From Salinisphaera sp002433465 (lineage in GTDB: Bacteria > Pseudomonadota > Gammaproteobacteria > Nevskiales > Salinisphaeraceae): DNA of 64,000 nucleotides. How positions within the stretch are numbered: position 1 is the first letter of the stretch; every line of letters begins with the position of its first letter. The notes under the pieces are model-generated. The model was not told where the DNA came from. It did no database searches and saw nothing but the letters and a program-made list of their open reading frames with translations. Positions 36,000-44,805 of this stretch are shown here, piece after piece. The stretch spans positions 118,192-182,191 of the forward strand of contig NZ_APNL01000008.1 of the NCBI RefSeq assembly GCF_040361435.1, read 5' to 3'. A program made the position numbers and the translations under genes.

Positions 36000-37055
36000 A
36001 TGGAAGACGCGCAACGGCTGATCGGCGCCAGTACCCAGGGCGACGAGGTGCGTTTCGACCGCGCCCTGCGCCCGCGCGGGCTGGCCGAGTACATCGGCCA
36101 GGCCAGCGTACGCGAACAAATGGAGATATTCGTCAGCGCGGCCCGGGCACGTGGCGAAGCGCTCGACCATGTACTGATCTTCGGACCGCCGGGTCTGGGC
36201 AAGACCACGCTCGCGCACGTCATCGCCAACGAAATGCAGGTCGGCTTTCGCCAGACCTCGGGCCCGGTGCTGGAACGCCCGGGCGATCTGGCCGCCTTGC
36301 TGACCAACCTCGAGCCCAACGACGTACTGTTCATCGACGAAATCCACCGGTTGTCGCCGGTGGTCGAGGAAGTGCTTTATCCCGCGCTCGAGGACTACCA
36401 GATCGATATCGTCATCGGCGAAGGTCCGGCGGCGCGTTCGATCAAGCTCGACCTTCCGGCATTCACCCTGGTGGGTGCGACCACCCGCGCCGGCGCTCTG
36501 ACCTCGCCGCTGCGCGATCGTTTCGGTATCGCCCAGCGCCTGGAGTTCTATTCGCATACCGACCTGGGGCATATCGTCACCCGTTCGGCCGCCATTCTCG
36601 AGGTGTCGATCGACGAGGCAGGCGCAGCCGAGATCGCACGCCGCGCCCGGGGCACGCCGCGCGTGGCCAATCGCCTGCTGCGGCGCGTACGCGACTATGC
36701 CGAAGTCCGCGCCGACGGCCGTATCAGCCATGCCGTGGCACGCCAGGCTATGGACATGCTCAAGGTGGACGACAACGGCTTCGACATCATGGACCGCAAG
36801 CTCCTTGGCGCGCTGCTCGAAAAGTTCGACGGCGGCCCGGTCGGCGTGGAAAGCCTCGCGGCCGCGATCGGCGAAGCACGCGAAACCATCGAAGACGTCA
36901 TCGAGCCCTATCTGATCCAGCAGGGCTTCATGATGCGCACGCCCCGTGGCCGTCTTGCCACCCAGGCCAGCTATCGCCACTTCGGTCTGGCGCAGCCGGC
37001 CGGCCGGGACGCCGGCGCGGCGGACCTGTTCAACCCGATGCCCGGCGATGACTGA
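36000..37055 (+). CDS. ruvB: Holliday junction branch migration ATPase RuvB
   Basis: A 351-residue AAA+ motor that drives branch migration with RuvA. It has Walker A FGPPGLGKTTLAHVIANEM, Walker B DVLFIDEIHRLSPVVEE, sensor I LVGATTRAGALTSPLRDRFG and a C-terminal winged helix with the TPRGR motif (MMRTPRGRLAT). It starts 1 base after ruvA and overlaps the ybgC start by 8 bases. Confidence 0.98.
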   Translation: MEDAQRLIGASTQGDEVRFDRALRPRGLAEYIGQASVREQMEIFVSAARARGEALDHVLIFGPPGLGKTTLAHVIANEMQVGFRQTSGPVLERPGDLAALLTNLEPNDVLFIDEIHRLSPVVEEVLYPALEDYQIDIVIGEGPAARSIKLDLPAFTLVGATTRAGALTSPLRDRFGIAQRLEFYSHTDLGHIVTRSAAILEVSIDEAGAAEIARRARGTPRVANRLLRRVRDYAEVRADGRISHAVARQAMDMLKVDDNGFDIMDRKLLGALLEKFDGGPVGVESLAAAIGEARETIEDVIEPYLIQQGFMMRTPRGRLATQASYRHFGLAQPAGRDAGAADLFNPMPGDD

Positions 37056-37467
37056 CACGCAGACCTTGGAGCAAACCGCCATGCGCTACCGGGTACGCGT
37101 GTTCTACGAGGACACCGATGCCAGCGGCGTGGTCTATCACGCCAACTATCTGAAGTACCTCGAGCGCGCGCGCACCCTGTGGCTGGAGGCCCAGGGGCAC
37201 AGCCATCGCAGCCTCGCCGAGAGCCACGGCATCGCATTCACGCTGGCCGACGCCAAGCTTCAGTTCAAGCAGCCGGCACGTCTGGACGACGATATCGAAG
37301 TGCTCACGACGGTAGCCGATCAGCGGCGTGCCCGCATCATTTTCGAGCAGACCATTCGCCGCGAAAAAACCGTGCTTATTCAGGCACGATTCACCGTGGC
37401 GTGTGTCAGAATCCACGATTTCCGGCCCTGTGCGCTGCCGGAGTTATTGCAAAAGGAGATGCAATGA
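37048..37467 (+). CDS. ybgC: YbgC acyl-CoA thioesterase of the Tol-Pal cluster
   Basis: A 139-residue single-hotdog thioesterase from ATG 37048; ATG 37081 is the alternative start. The catalytic segment VFYEDTDASGVVYHANYLKY contains the Asp of the 4-hydroxybenzoyl-CoA thioesterase family. It hydrolyses short-chain acyl-CoA or acts on acyl carrier protein in phospholipid metabolism, and is the usual first gene of tol-pal operons. Its end overlaps the tolQ start by 4 bases. Confidence 0.94.
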   Translation: MTDTQTLEQTAMRYRVRVFYEDTDASGVVYHANYLKYLERARTLWLEAQGHSHRSLAESHGIAFTLADAKLQFKQPARLDDDIEVLTTVADQRRARIIFEQTIRREKTVLIQARFTVACVRIHDFRPCALPELLQKEMQ

Positions 37468-38219
37468 ACGTTGCGACGGACATGTCCCTGTGGGGGCTGG
37501 TCATGCAGGCAAGCCTGCTCGTCAAACTCGTCATGCTTGCGTTGTTGTTGGCATCCGTTGTGTCCTGGATCCTCATCTTCAGCAAACGACGCCTGCTCAG
37601 CCAGACCCAGAACGACATGGAATGGTTCGAGGATCGTTTCTGGTCGGGCGGCAACCTCAAGGATATCTACGCGGAAACCCAGGCCCAGGCCGACACCAGC
37701 CGCGGCATGCCGTCGTTGTTCAAGAACGGCTACGACGAGCTGCGTCGTCAGCGCAGCACCGGCAACGCGAGTCCGCAGGAAATCGTGCCGTCGGTCCAGC
37801 GCGCCATGCGCGTGGCCCTGTCGCGGGAACTCGAACGCCTCGAACGCGGTCTGGCCGTGCTGGCAACGATCGGCTCGATCAGCCCCTATGTGGGCCTGTT
37901 CGGCACCGTGTGGGGCATCATGAGCGCCTTCATTGCCCTCGGTAACGTCAAACAGGCCAGCCTGTCGATGGTTGCCCCCGGTATTGCCGAAGCGCTGATC
38001 GCCACCGCCATGGGCCTGTTCGCGGCCATCCCGGCGGTCGTGGCCTACAACTTCTTCAGCAACAAGGTCGACTTCATCGAGAATCGCTTTCAGACCTTCA
38101 TGGAAGAGATGTCCGGCATCGTCGAGCGCGGCGTGAACGCTGCCACGCCCGCGCCGCGGGCCGCGCAGGACAAACCCCGCCCGGCGCCGGAACCCGCGCG
38201 TACGCCGCCCGAGCTTTAA
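37464..38219 (+). CDS. tolQ: Tol-Pal system proton channel TolQ
   Basis: A 251-residue inner-membrane protein of the MotA/TolQ/ExbB family, which uses the proton gradient with TolR to energise TolA. The start at 37464 is preceded by a strong AAAGGAG. Helices lie near 17-39, about 140-160 (ATIGSISPYVGLFGTVWGIM) and about 170-195. The Pro/Ala-rich C-terminal tail (PAPRAAQDKPRPAPEP region) is longer than in E. coli. Confidence 0.96.
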   Translation: MNVATDMSLWGLVMQASLLVKLVMLALLLASVVSWILIFSKRRLLSQTQNDMEWFEDRFWSGGNLKDIYAETQAQADTSRGMPSLFKNGYDELRRQRSTGNASPQEIVPSVQRAMRVALSRELERLERGLAVLATIGSISPYVGLFGTVWGIMSAFIALGNVKQASLSMVAPGIAEALIATAMGLFAAIPAVVAYNFFSNKVDFIENRFQTFMEEMSGIVERGVNAATPAPRAAQDKPRPAPEPARTPPEL

Positions 38220-38249
38220 TCCTGCCGCCTGTCTTCGGAACTACTGACT

Positions 38250-38690
38250 ATGTCTATTCGAGGAAAACGTCGGCTGGCCAGCGAGATCAACGTCGTGCCC
38301 TATATCGACGTCATGCTCGTGCTGCTGATCATCTTCATGGTCACCGCACCGTTGTTGACCACCGGTGTGGAAGTCGACCTGCCGGACGCTTCTGCCCAGG
38401 TACTGGATACCGAGGACAACGATCCGATCGTGCTCTCGGTCACCCAGGACGGCCAGCTGTATCTCAACGTCGGCGCTAACCCAGACCAGCCCTTGTCCAG
38501 CGACGAAGTGACCGATATCGCCTCGCGCGTGATTCGCGAACGGCCCGAGGCACCGGTGGCGGTGCGCGGCGACGGCTCCGGCAGCTACGGCAACGTGGTA
38601 CGCGGCATGGTGATGCTGCAGCGCGCGGGCGCGTCGCAGGTGGGGCTGCTCACCGATAATATCGACGACGACAGCACGAGCGAACGCTGA
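38250..38690 (+). CDS. tolR: Tol-Pal system protein TolR
   Basis: A 146-residue ExbD/TolR-family protein. One membrane helix (about 17-38) contains the proton-pathway Asp in VVPYIDVMLVLLIIFMVTAP, followed by a periplasmic domain (VEVDLPDASAQVLDTEDNDP). It pairs with TolQ. It starts 30 bases after tolQ and ends 2 bases before tolA. Confidence 0.96.
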   Translation: MSIRGKRRLASEINVVPYIDVMLVLLIIFMVTAPLLTTGVEVDLPDASAQVLDTEDNDPIVLSVTQDGQLYLNVGANPDQPLSSDEVTDIASRVIRERPEAPVAVRGDGSGSYGNVVRGMVMLQRAGASQVGLLTDNIDDDSTSER

Positions 38691-38692
38691 CA

Positions 38693-39883
38693 ATGTGGCA
38701 GGGATTCGCCGAGAACTGGCGCGCGGTCATCCTCGCGATCGGCCTGCACGTGCTGATTGCGCTGCTGCTGATCGTGGGCGTGAACTTCTTCACCGACGCC
38801 TCGTCACGGGGCAATCACGGCCAGAAGATCGTCAACGCCTCCGTGATCAATCCGGATTCGGTGAGTACGGACATGCCGGACGCGGTTTCGCCGGCCGCCG
38901 CGCCTGAGGCGCCGCCCGCTGAAGCCGAGCCTGAGCCCGAGCCGGAAGACGACAGCGCAGCCGAGCAGAAGGCAGCGGCAGAGAAGAAACAGGCTGCCGA
39001 GGCCAAGGCTGCGCGCGAGAAAGCGGAAAGCGAACGCCAGGCCAAGGAAGAAGCCGCGGCCGCGGCCAAGGCCAAGCGCGAAGCCGATGCAAAAGCCACG
39101 CGTGAAGCCGAGGCCAAGGCCCAGGCACAGAAGAAAGCCGAGGCGGAACGCAACGCGAAAGCCGAGGCCGAACGTAAAGCCAAGGCGGAAGCCGAACGCA
39201 AGGCCAAGGCACAGGCTGAAGCAAAGAAAAAGGCCGAAGCCGAGGCCAAGGCGAAAGCCGAAGCCCAGCGCAAGGCAGAGGCCGAAGCAGCACGCAAGAA
39301 AGCCGAGGCCGAAAAACAGGCGCAGGCCGAAGCCGAGCGCAAAGCCAAGGCCGAAGCCGAGCGCAAGGCCAAGGCGCAGGCCGAGGCCAAGAAGAAGGCC
39401 GAGGCCAAGAAGAAGGCCGAAGCCGAGGCGCAGGCCAAAGCCGAAGCCCAGCGCAAGGCCGAGGCGGAAAAACAGGCACGCGAAGAAGCCGCGCGCAAGG
39501 CCCGTGCCGAGGCCCAGCGCCAGGCAGCGGCCGAGCAGGCAGCGCGTGAAGCAGCCATGCGTGAAGCGATGCAGCAGGAGGCTGCGGGGCGCCGCAACGC
39601 AGCGAATTCACGGGCGCTGGGCGCCTATGTTCAAGCGATCAAGGATCGTGTGGAGTCGAACTGGGTGCGTCCGCCGGGCGCGCGCAATATTTCCTGTAAA
39701 GTACGGGTGAAACAGTTGCCCGGCGGCCAGATCACGGGCTTTCGTCTGCTCGGATCCTGTGGAAGCGCGGCAGTGGATCGCTCGGTGGAACAGGCGATTC
39801 GCAAATCCGACCCGTTGCCGCGGGCCCCGTCGGACAGCGTCTTTTCTTCTGAAATCGAGTTCAATTTCGAGCCGGATCAATGA
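38693..39883 (+). CDS. tolA: Tol-Pal system protein TolA
   Basis: A 396-residue protein with an N-terminal membrane helix (about 11-33) and a long periplasmic helix of Ala/Lys/Glu-rich repeats (about 90-300). The C-terminal domain III carries two cysteines (SCKVRVKQ and GSCGSAAV) and the sequence YVQAIKDRVESNWVRP. It bridges the inner membrane to TolB/Pal and is moved by TolQR. The helical region contains a near-identical repeat of about 27 residues (AEAERKAKAEAERKAKAQAE and following) present twice, suggesting expansion by slippage or recombination. Confidence 0.95.
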   Translation: MWQGFAENWRAVILAIGLHVLIALLLIVGVNFFTDASSRGNHGQKIVNASVINPDSVSTDMPDAVSPAAAPEAPPAEAEPEPEPEDDSAAEQKAAAEKKQAAEAKAAREKAESERQAKEEAAAAAKAKREADAKATREAEAKAQAQKKAEAERNAKAEAERKAKAEAERKAKAQAEAKKKAEAEAKAKAEAQRKAEAEAARKKAEAEKQAQAEAERKAKAEAERKAKAQAEAKKKAEAKKKAEAEAQAKAEAQRKAEAEKQAREEAARKARAEAQRQAAAEQAAREAAMREAMQQEAAGRRNAANSRALGAYVQAIKDRVESNWVRPPGARNISCKVRVKQLPGGQITGFRLLGSCGSAAVDRSVEQAIRKSDPLPRAPSDSVFSSEIEFNFEPDQ

Positions 39884-41190
39884 AACAAATTCTCGTTAGA
39901 ACCCAAGCTGCGCTCGCCGCCCTGATCGTGCTGGCGGCAATGGCATCGGCGCCGGCCCAGGCTGCGCTGCAGGTCGACATTACCGACAGCGCACAGAGCG
40001 CGATACCGATCGCGATTTCGCCGTTTGGCAGTAGCGGCGGTGCGCTGCCGGTCGACGTGGCCCAGGTGGCCAGCGACGATCTGAAGTCCACCGGCCTGTT
40101 CGACGTCACCGAACGCCGCAACATGGCCGAAACGCCGAGCAGCGCCGACCAGGTGAACTACCAGACCTGGCGCAGCTCCTCGGTGGATAATCTCGTGGTC
40201 GGCTCGGCCGCGCCCAACGGGCAGGGCGGTTACCGGATCACCTTCGATCTGCTCGACGTGTATCAGGGCCGTTCGATCGCAAGCTTTCAGATCAACGCCG
40301 GGCGTAACGAACTGCGCGATGCCGCGCATACCGTGGCCAACCTGATCTACGAGAAATTCGTGGGCGAGAAGGGATACTTCCTCTCGCGGATCGCCTATAT
40401 CACCATGGCGAAGGAGAACGGCGCCCTACGCTATCGCCTGATCGTATCCGACTACGACGGCAACAACCCGGCGACCGTGTATTCCTCGCGCGACCCGATC
40501 ATGTCGCCGGCCTGGTCGCCGGACGGCTCGAAGCTGGCCTACGTGGCCTTCGATATCAACCGCGGTCGCAGCAGCCTGCGGGTGCAGGATCTGGCCACCG
40601 GCAATATCCGCGAGATTTCGTCGCGCGAAGGTATTAACGGCGCGCCGGCCTGGTCGCCGGACGGACGAAAACTGGCGATGACGCTGTCGTATCGCGGCAA
40701 TCCGGATATCTACAGCTACGATCTGACCACCAATCAGCTTACCCAGCTGACCAATAACGGCGCCATCGACACGGAAGCCAGCTGGTCGCCCGACGGCAGC
40801 CGTATCGCCTTCACATCCGATCGTGGCGGCAAGCCGCAGGTCTATCAGATGCGTAGCGATGGCAGCCAGGTCCAACGCCTGACGTTCGAAGGCGACAGCA
40901 ACCAGCGCGCGACCTATTCGCCGGATGGCGGTGAAGTCGCGATGGTTCAGAAAAGCGGCAACGGTTTCCGTATTGCAGTTATGGATCTGCAGAACAATAA
41001 TATCCGTATCGTAAGCGAAGGCCCGCTCGACGACGGCCCGGATTTCGCGCCGAACGGCCAAGCCATCATCTATGCCCGCCAGGGCCGCAACAACGAATTG
41101 GCCACGGTATCCACGGACGGCCAGACCCGATCGCGTCTTTCCCAGAGTGGCGAAGTGCGCGAGCCGGCCTGGGGTCCGCTGGGTTATTGA
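39880..41190 (+). CDS. tolB: Tol-Pal system beta-propeller protein TolB
   Basis: A periplasmic protein of 436 residues with a signal peptide (ALIVLAAMASAPAQAA), an N-terminal alpha/beta domain and a six-bladed WD40-like propeller marked by repeats such as PAWSPDGSKLAYVAFD, PAWSPDGRKLAMTLS, ASWSPDGSRIAFTSDRGG and ATYSPDGGEVAMV. It binds Pal and TolA. Its start overlaps tolA by 4 bases. Confidence 0.97.
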   Translation: MKQILVRTQAALAALIVLAAMASAPAQAALQVDITDSAQSAIPIAISPFGSSGGALPVDVAQVASDDLKSTGLFDVTERRNMAETPSSADQVNYQTWRSSSVDNLVVGSAAPNGQGGYRITFDLLDVYQGRSIASFQINAGRNELRDAAHTVANLIYEKFVGEKGYFLSRIAYITMAKENGALRYRLIVSDYDGNNPATVYSSRDPIMSPAWSPDGSKLAYVAFDINRGRSSLRVQDLATGNIREISSREGINGAPAWSPDGRKLAMTLSYRGNPDIYSYDLTTNQLTQLTNNGAIDTEASWSPDGSRIAFTSDRGGKPQVYQMRSDGSQVQRLTFEGDSNQRATYSPDGGEVAMVQKSGNGFRIAVMDLQNNNIRIVSEGPLDDGPDFAPNGQAIIYARQGRNNELATVSTDGQTRSRLSQSGEVREPAWGPLGY

Positions 41191-41264
41191 TACCGTCGAT
41201 CAATTCGTTAAAGAAAAGGCTCGGATGATTCCGAGCCGACCTGTTCACAAGGAGCTTTTGAAAA

Positions 41265-41846
41265 ATGAATAAAATGACGTTGAAAATGGGGCAGCGATTT
41301 TCGCTGATAGCCGTACTCGTTGCGGCCATGCTGGTACTCGCGGCCTGCGGCGGCAAGAAGAACCTGCGCGATGGCGATGACCTGCCGGCTGCCGGCATGG
41401 GTGGCCAGGACGACCAGGGCATGGGCATGAACTCCGGGCGCGACATCGACGTGCGCGGGCTCGAAGGCATCGACCCGGCCGACCGGGCCATGTTCATGGA
41501 TCCGAACAACCCGCTGTCGACCCGTATCATCTACTTCGATCTCGACCAGAGTGCGATTCCTTCGCGCTTCTCGCAGGCTATTCAGGCCCATGGCCGTTAT
41601 CTGAGCCAGCATCCGAACGTCAAGCTGCGTCTGGAAGGCCATACCGACGAGCGCGGCACGCGTGAATACAACGTCGCCCTGGGCGAGCGTCGTGCCGAGT
41701 CCGTGCAGCAGGCGTTGCAGCTGTCGGGCGCCAGCTCGAGCCAGTTGTCGACCCTGTCGTTCGGCGAAGAGCGTCCGGCCGAGCTGGGTTCGAACGAGTC
41801 GGCCTATTCGAAGAACCGTCGCGTCGAGTTCATCTACACCAAGTAA
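41265..41846 (+). CDS. pal: peptidoglycan-associated lipoprotein Pal
   Basis: An outer-membrane lipoprotein of 193 residues with lipobox LAAC (Cys about 28) and an OmpA-like peptidoglycan-binding domain: IIYFDLDQSAIPSRF, LRLEGHTDERGTREYNVALG and SFGEERPAELGSNE. It anchors the outer membrane to the cell wall and to TolB. An AAGGAGC ribosome-binding site precedes the start. The 74-base gap after tolB may contain its own promoter. Confidence 0.97.
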   Translation: MNKMTLKMGQRFSLIAVLVAAMLVLAACGGKKNLRDGDDLPAAGMGGQDDQGMGMNSGRDIDVRGLEGIDPADRAMFMDPNNPLSTRIIYFDLDQSAIPSRFSQAIQAHGRYLSQHPNVKLRLEGHTDERGTREYNVALGERRAESVQQALQLSGASSSQLSTLSFGEERPAELGSNESAYSKNRRVEFIYTK

Positions 41847-41855
41847 GTAGCCATC

Positions 41856-42617
41856 ATGCGTCACGCACTACCGATAGCACTCGTGACGTTTGCCGTGTCC
41901 GCGTCGGCCGGGATCACCTCCCGGCCGGCGTCGGCCGCATCGGCGGACGCCGCACAGAACCAGCAGATCATGCTCGCCCAGGCCGATAACAACGGTGGTC
42001 CGAACCTGTTCTCGCTGTTTCAGACGGTCCAGCGGCTTCAGTCCGAAGTTCGCGATCTGCAGGGGCAGGTCGATACGCTCAAGTATCAGCTGCGCCAGAA
42101 CGAGCAGGGCCAGCGCGATCTCTACGAGAACCTCGACAAGCGCCTGAGCGCCGTCGAGGGCGGCGGCTCAGCCGGCGGCGCGGCAGGCGACAGTGGGGCG
42201 TCCAGCGGACAGTCCGATTACAGTAGTTCCAGCCAGGATCCGGCAGTCGAAAAGGCCTATACGGCCGCCTTCGACAAGCTCAAATCCGGCGATTACGACG
42301 CCGCGATCGGCGCGTTCAAGGGGTTTCTGGAACAGAACCCGGAAAGCACGTACAGCGACAACGCCTGGTATTGGCTGGGCGAGGCGAACTACGTCAAGCG
42401 CAACTACGATGCCGCGCTGGAGGCCTTCCAGACGGTGGTCAACCGTTTTCGTGCCAGCAGCAAGGTACCGGGCTCGCTTTACAAGATCGGCGTGATCCAG
42501 GACGAGCGCGGCGAGACGGACAACGCCTACGGCACGCTCAAGCGGGTCGTCGATCAGTATCCCGACAGCAACGTGGCCGAGATGGCGCGCAAGCGCCTTC
42601 AGGGCATCGACGGCTAG
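41856..42617 (+). CDS. cpoB: cell division coordinator CpoB (YbgF)
   Basis: A periplasmic protein of 253 residues. It has a signal peptide, an N-terminal coiled coil (QTVQRLQSEVRDLQGQVDTL) that trimerises in the family, a Gly/Ser-rich linker, and C-terminal TPRs (AYTAAFDKLKSGDYDAAIGA, DNAWYWLGEANYVKRNYDAA). It coordinates Tol-Pal with PBP1B during division. Last gene of the Tol-Pal operon, followed by a strong terminator. Confidence 0.95.
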   Translation: MRHALPIALVTFAVSASAGITSRPASAASADAAQNQQIMLAQADNNGGPNLFSLFQTVQRLQSEVRDLQGQVDTLKYQLRQNEQGQRDLYENLDKRLSAVEGGGSAGGAAGDSGASSGQSDYSSSSQDPAVEKAYTAAFDKLKSGDYDAAIGAFKGFLEQNPESTYSDNAWYWLGEANYVKRNYDAALEAFQTVVNRFRASSKVPGSLYKIGVIQDERGETDNAYGTLKRVVDQYPDSNVAEMARKRLQGIDG

Positions 42618-42630
42618 CGGTATTACGTCA

Positions 42631-42660
42631 GCCGGCGCGACAGACCGCGCCGGCGTTTTG
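42631..42660 (+). terminator. intrinsic terminator of the tol-pal operon
   Basis: A perfect 9-bp stem GCCGGCGCG / CGCGCCGGC with loop ACAGAC is followed by GTTTTG, 13 bases after the cpoB stop. In the rest of the gap up to queC (42661-42917) I see no gene and no clear riboswitch fold; it presumably carries the queC promoter. Confidence 0.85.
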
Positions 42661-42917
42661 CCCGGCAATGCCGCCGCGCACTACCGAATCGTGCGGCAGG
42701 ACTTTCTGACCCACCATCGGCAGGCGAAATACTCAATCCGCCTCGCGTTGGTCCGGCTGATCCGACGGCATACACTTCGTCGCTGCAGCAATTGTCTTTT
42801 GATCGCTTGATCTTAGCGCCCGTTGGGATCTTGTGCAGCCGGGCGGATTGCCAGGCGCCATGCACGGCGTTGCATACTCGCGAGCGGCTTGCGCCGCTAA
42901 TCAACTGACCTTCGATT

Positions 42918-43616
42918 ATGAGCCAGCCGAGACGCAAACGCGCGGTCGTCCTTTTTTCTGGCGGCCTGGATTCCACCACCTGCCTCGCCAAGGCGTATGC
43001 CGACGGCCATGAGTGCTACGCGCTGAGCTTCGACTACGGTCAGCGCCATACCGCAGAACTGGCGGCAGCCCGGGCCTATGTCAGCGAGCACGACTGGATC
43101 GTCGAGCACAAATGCGTGCGGCTGGACTTCGACGGCATGGGCGGCTCCGCGCTCACCGACCCGACGATCGACGTGCCCGATGCCGGCGGCGAGGGCATTC
43201 CCTCGACCTATGTGCCGGCACGGAACACGGTTTTTCTGTCCATAGCGCTTGGCTGGGCCGAGGTACTTGGCGCACAGGCCATCTATATCGGCGTGAACGC
43301 CGTGGATTATTCGGGCTATCCGGACTGCCGTCCCGAATTCATCGCTGCATTCGAGCGCATGGCCGCGCTCGCCACGAAGGCCGCCGTACAGGACGGCGAT
43401 CGGGTTTCCATCGAGACGCCGCTAATCGATTTGAGCAAGGCCGAAATCATCCGCCAGGGTGTCGCGCTGGGCGTGGACTATGCGCGCACGGTGTCCTGTT
43501 ATCAGGCCGACGCGCGTGGCCGTGCCTGTGGGCGTTGTGACGCGTGCCAGCTGCGACGCGCGGGTTTTGACCAGGCAGGTGTCGCCGATCCGACAATTTA
43601 TCAATCGGGGCGCTGA
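42918..43616 (+). CDS. queC: 7-cyano-7-deazaguanine synthase QueC
   Basis: A 232-residue enzyme making preQ0 from carboxydeazaguanine with ATP and ammonia, in queuosine synthesis. It has the PP-loop AVVLFSGGLDSTTCLAKA, the YALSFDYGQRHTAEL and YVPARNTVFLSIALGWAE blocks, and a C-terminal zinc-binding cysteine cluster (TVSCYQADARGRACGRCDAC). Its position between cpoB and tRNA-Lys is common in gammaproteobacteria. Confidence 0.97.
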   Translation: MSQPRRKRAVVLFSGGLDSTTCLAKAYADGHECYALSFDYGQRHTAELAAARAYVSEHDWIVEHKCVRLDFDGMGGSALTDPTIDVPDAGGEGIPSTYVPARNTVFLSIALGWAEVLGAQAIYIGVNAVDYSGYPDCRPEFIAAFERMAALATKAAVQDGDRVSIETPLIDLSKAEIIRQGVALGVDYARTVSCYQADARGRACGRCDACQLRRAGFDQAGVADPTIYQSGR

Positions 43617-43641
43617 TTTTCCGAAAAGAATCGGGTATGAT
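43613..43641 (+). promoter_or_regulatory. candidate promoter of tRNA-Lys
   Basis: TATGAT at 43636-43641 is a good -10, ending 13 bases before the tRNA. The -35 (CTGATT at 43613-43618, 17-base spacer) is weak and overlaps the queC stop codon. Confidence 0.45.
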
Positions 43642-43654
43642 GCGCGGCCAATAC

Positions 43655-43730
43655 GGGCCGTTAGCTCAGTTGGTAGAGCAGTTGACTTTTAATCAATTGG
43701 TCGCTGGTTCGAATCCAGCACGGCCCACCA
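43655..43730 (+). tRNA. tRNA-Lys (anticodon TTT)
   Basis: A 76-base tRNA nearly identical to the E. coli form. The acceptor GGGCCGT pairs with ACGGCCC, the D-arm is TAGCTCAGTTGGTAGAGCA, the anticodon loop CTTTTAA gives TTT, the T-loop is GGTTCGAATCC, and CCA is encoded at 43728-43730. Its 3' end faces a tyrosine integrase gene 70 bases away, so it is the likely attachment site of the element that follows. Confidence 0.97.
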
Positions 43731-43745
43731 GTATTTCAGGTGCTT

Positions 43746-43781
43746 GCGAGCCTGTATGATGCAGGCTTCGCTCGTTATTTT
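43746..43781 (+). terminator. terminator hairpin after tRNA-Lys
   Basis: AGCCTG at 43749-43754 pairs with CAGGCT at 43762-43767 around a 7-base loop. Flanking GCG and CGC can extend the stem across a one-base bulge. A T-rich stretch (GTTATTTTAG) follows. It would end the tRNA-Lys transcript before the integrase gene. Confidence 0.55.
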
Positions 43782-43799
43782 AGAAAAATTCTAAAATAA
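43775..43799. repeat. AT-rich inverted repeat next to the integrase stop
   Basis: TTATTTTAGAA at 43775-43785 and TTCTAAAATAA at 43789-43799 form a perfect 11-bp inverted repeat with a 3-base loop, ending 1 base before the integrase stop codon. It could terminate integrase transcription, or it could be an integrase arm site or core-flanking site between the tRNA 3' end and int. The low GC is unlike the surrounding core genome. Confidence 0.65.
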
Positions 43800-43800
43800 G

Positions 43801-44796
43801 CTAGTAAACAGGCCTGAATTTTTCCGGCTTTCGACGGTATATCCGGCGCCTTGTCGCCTCGCTCATGTGTCCTAGTAGACGCCCGTCGCCGTCATCTGAA
43901 CCCGCCTTGGCCCTGATGTCGTGGAACGTGAATCGCTCCGGTATCACGCCGGCGCGCATGCAGTCCTCCATCAGGCGCTGCCACGCAGTCTGCACCCCGG
44001 CCGAGGTATATTTCTGGCCATCACTTTTGCAGACCACGTATAAGCTGTGTACTTCAGTGAGTTCCCCGGCCGCGCTCAGCACGCTCCTGAGTTGGTCTGA
44101 GTATTCGATGATCAGCTTGCGCGCAACTTTGCCTCGCGAGACGCTCTTTTGCTGCCGAAAATGGATACCGTCGGCTCGAAGCTGCGATCGTTCAAGGTTT
44201 ACGAGATCAGCTTGGCGCTGCCCGGTGAGATAGGCCAGATCCATGAGAACCCGCATCTGGGCGCTAGCGCGCTGCCAGACGGCGTTGTACTCCTCATGCT
44301 CGATATAGCGATCTCGAGCCTCTTCTTTGTGCCGCTGGATTGTGGAGCAGGGGTTTACACCTGACGGCAACTTTCCGATACGAATCGCATACCTCATAAC
44401 GTGTGATAAAAGGGCGAGCTCACGGTTAGCGGATACTGGTCGGTCTCGGCCGCGAATGTCGTGGAACTGGGCAACGTGATGCGGCCTTATCGAAGGCGGC
44501 TCCATAGCACCGAATATTTCTTCGAGCTGATCGAGCTGTCGCCCTTGTGTTTTAGCCGTGCTTGCTGCTTTCTTGGGCAGCACATCCGTGCGGTAGCGGC
44601 GAAAGACCTCTCGCATACCCGGCTCGGCGGTTGTTGTCTCTTTCATTGCAGCGAGATCGCGCAACATGGCCGCCTCGCCGTCAGCCACTCGTGTGAGGCG
44701 CTTCCAGTTCCCGCTCGGATCAACAAAATAGTAGCTCGGGCCGCGGATATAAACTCGTTTCGGCAGGCCGAGGTCGCGCTGTCTACGACGTCCCAT
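43801..44796 (-). CDS. tyrosine recombinase (integrase) of a tRNA-Lys island
   Basis: A 331-residue site-specific recombinase. Catalytic residues are all visible: Arg194 in LTGQRQADLV, His292 and Arg295 in FTFHDIRAKAGSD, His310 in LLGHMSEATRRR, and the nucleophile Tyr320 in RIYRRKP. The N-terminal part (about 1-60) resembles phage-type arm-binding domains. It reads towards tRNA-Lys, the classical layout for integrative elements that insert into a tRNA 3' end. It appears intact. The adjacent DUF4224 gene on the same strand is often found with such integrases. Confidence 0.93.
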   Translation of the reverse strand: MGRRRQRDLGLPKRVYIRGPSYYFVDPSGNWKRLTRVADGEAAMLRDLAAMKETTTAEPGMREVFRRYRTDVLPKKAASTAKTQGRQLDQLEEIFGAMEPPSIRPHHVAQFHDIRGRDRPVSANRELALLSHVMRYAIRIGKLPSGVNPCSTIQRHKEEARDRYIEHEEYNAVWQRASAQMRVLMDLAYLTGQRQADLVNLERSQLRADGIHFRQQKSVSRGKVARKLIIEYSDQLRSVLSAAGELTEVHSLYVVCKSDGQKYTSAGVQTAWQRLMEDCMRAGVIPERFTFHDIRAKAGSDDGDGRLLGHMSEATRRRIYRRKPEKFRPVY

Positions 44797-44805
44797 ATCG
44801 ATTAC

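Noticed and set aside
38815..39611. Long antisense frames opposite tolA with Ala/Ser/Phe or Pro/Arg/Leu repeats
   Set aside because: They are the reverse reading of the TolA Ala-Lys-Glu repeat codons, not independent proteins.
42661..42917. Possible preQ1 riboswitch upstream of queC
   Set aside because: No convincing conserved pseudoknot core was visible in the leader; a covariance-model search would be needed to claim it.
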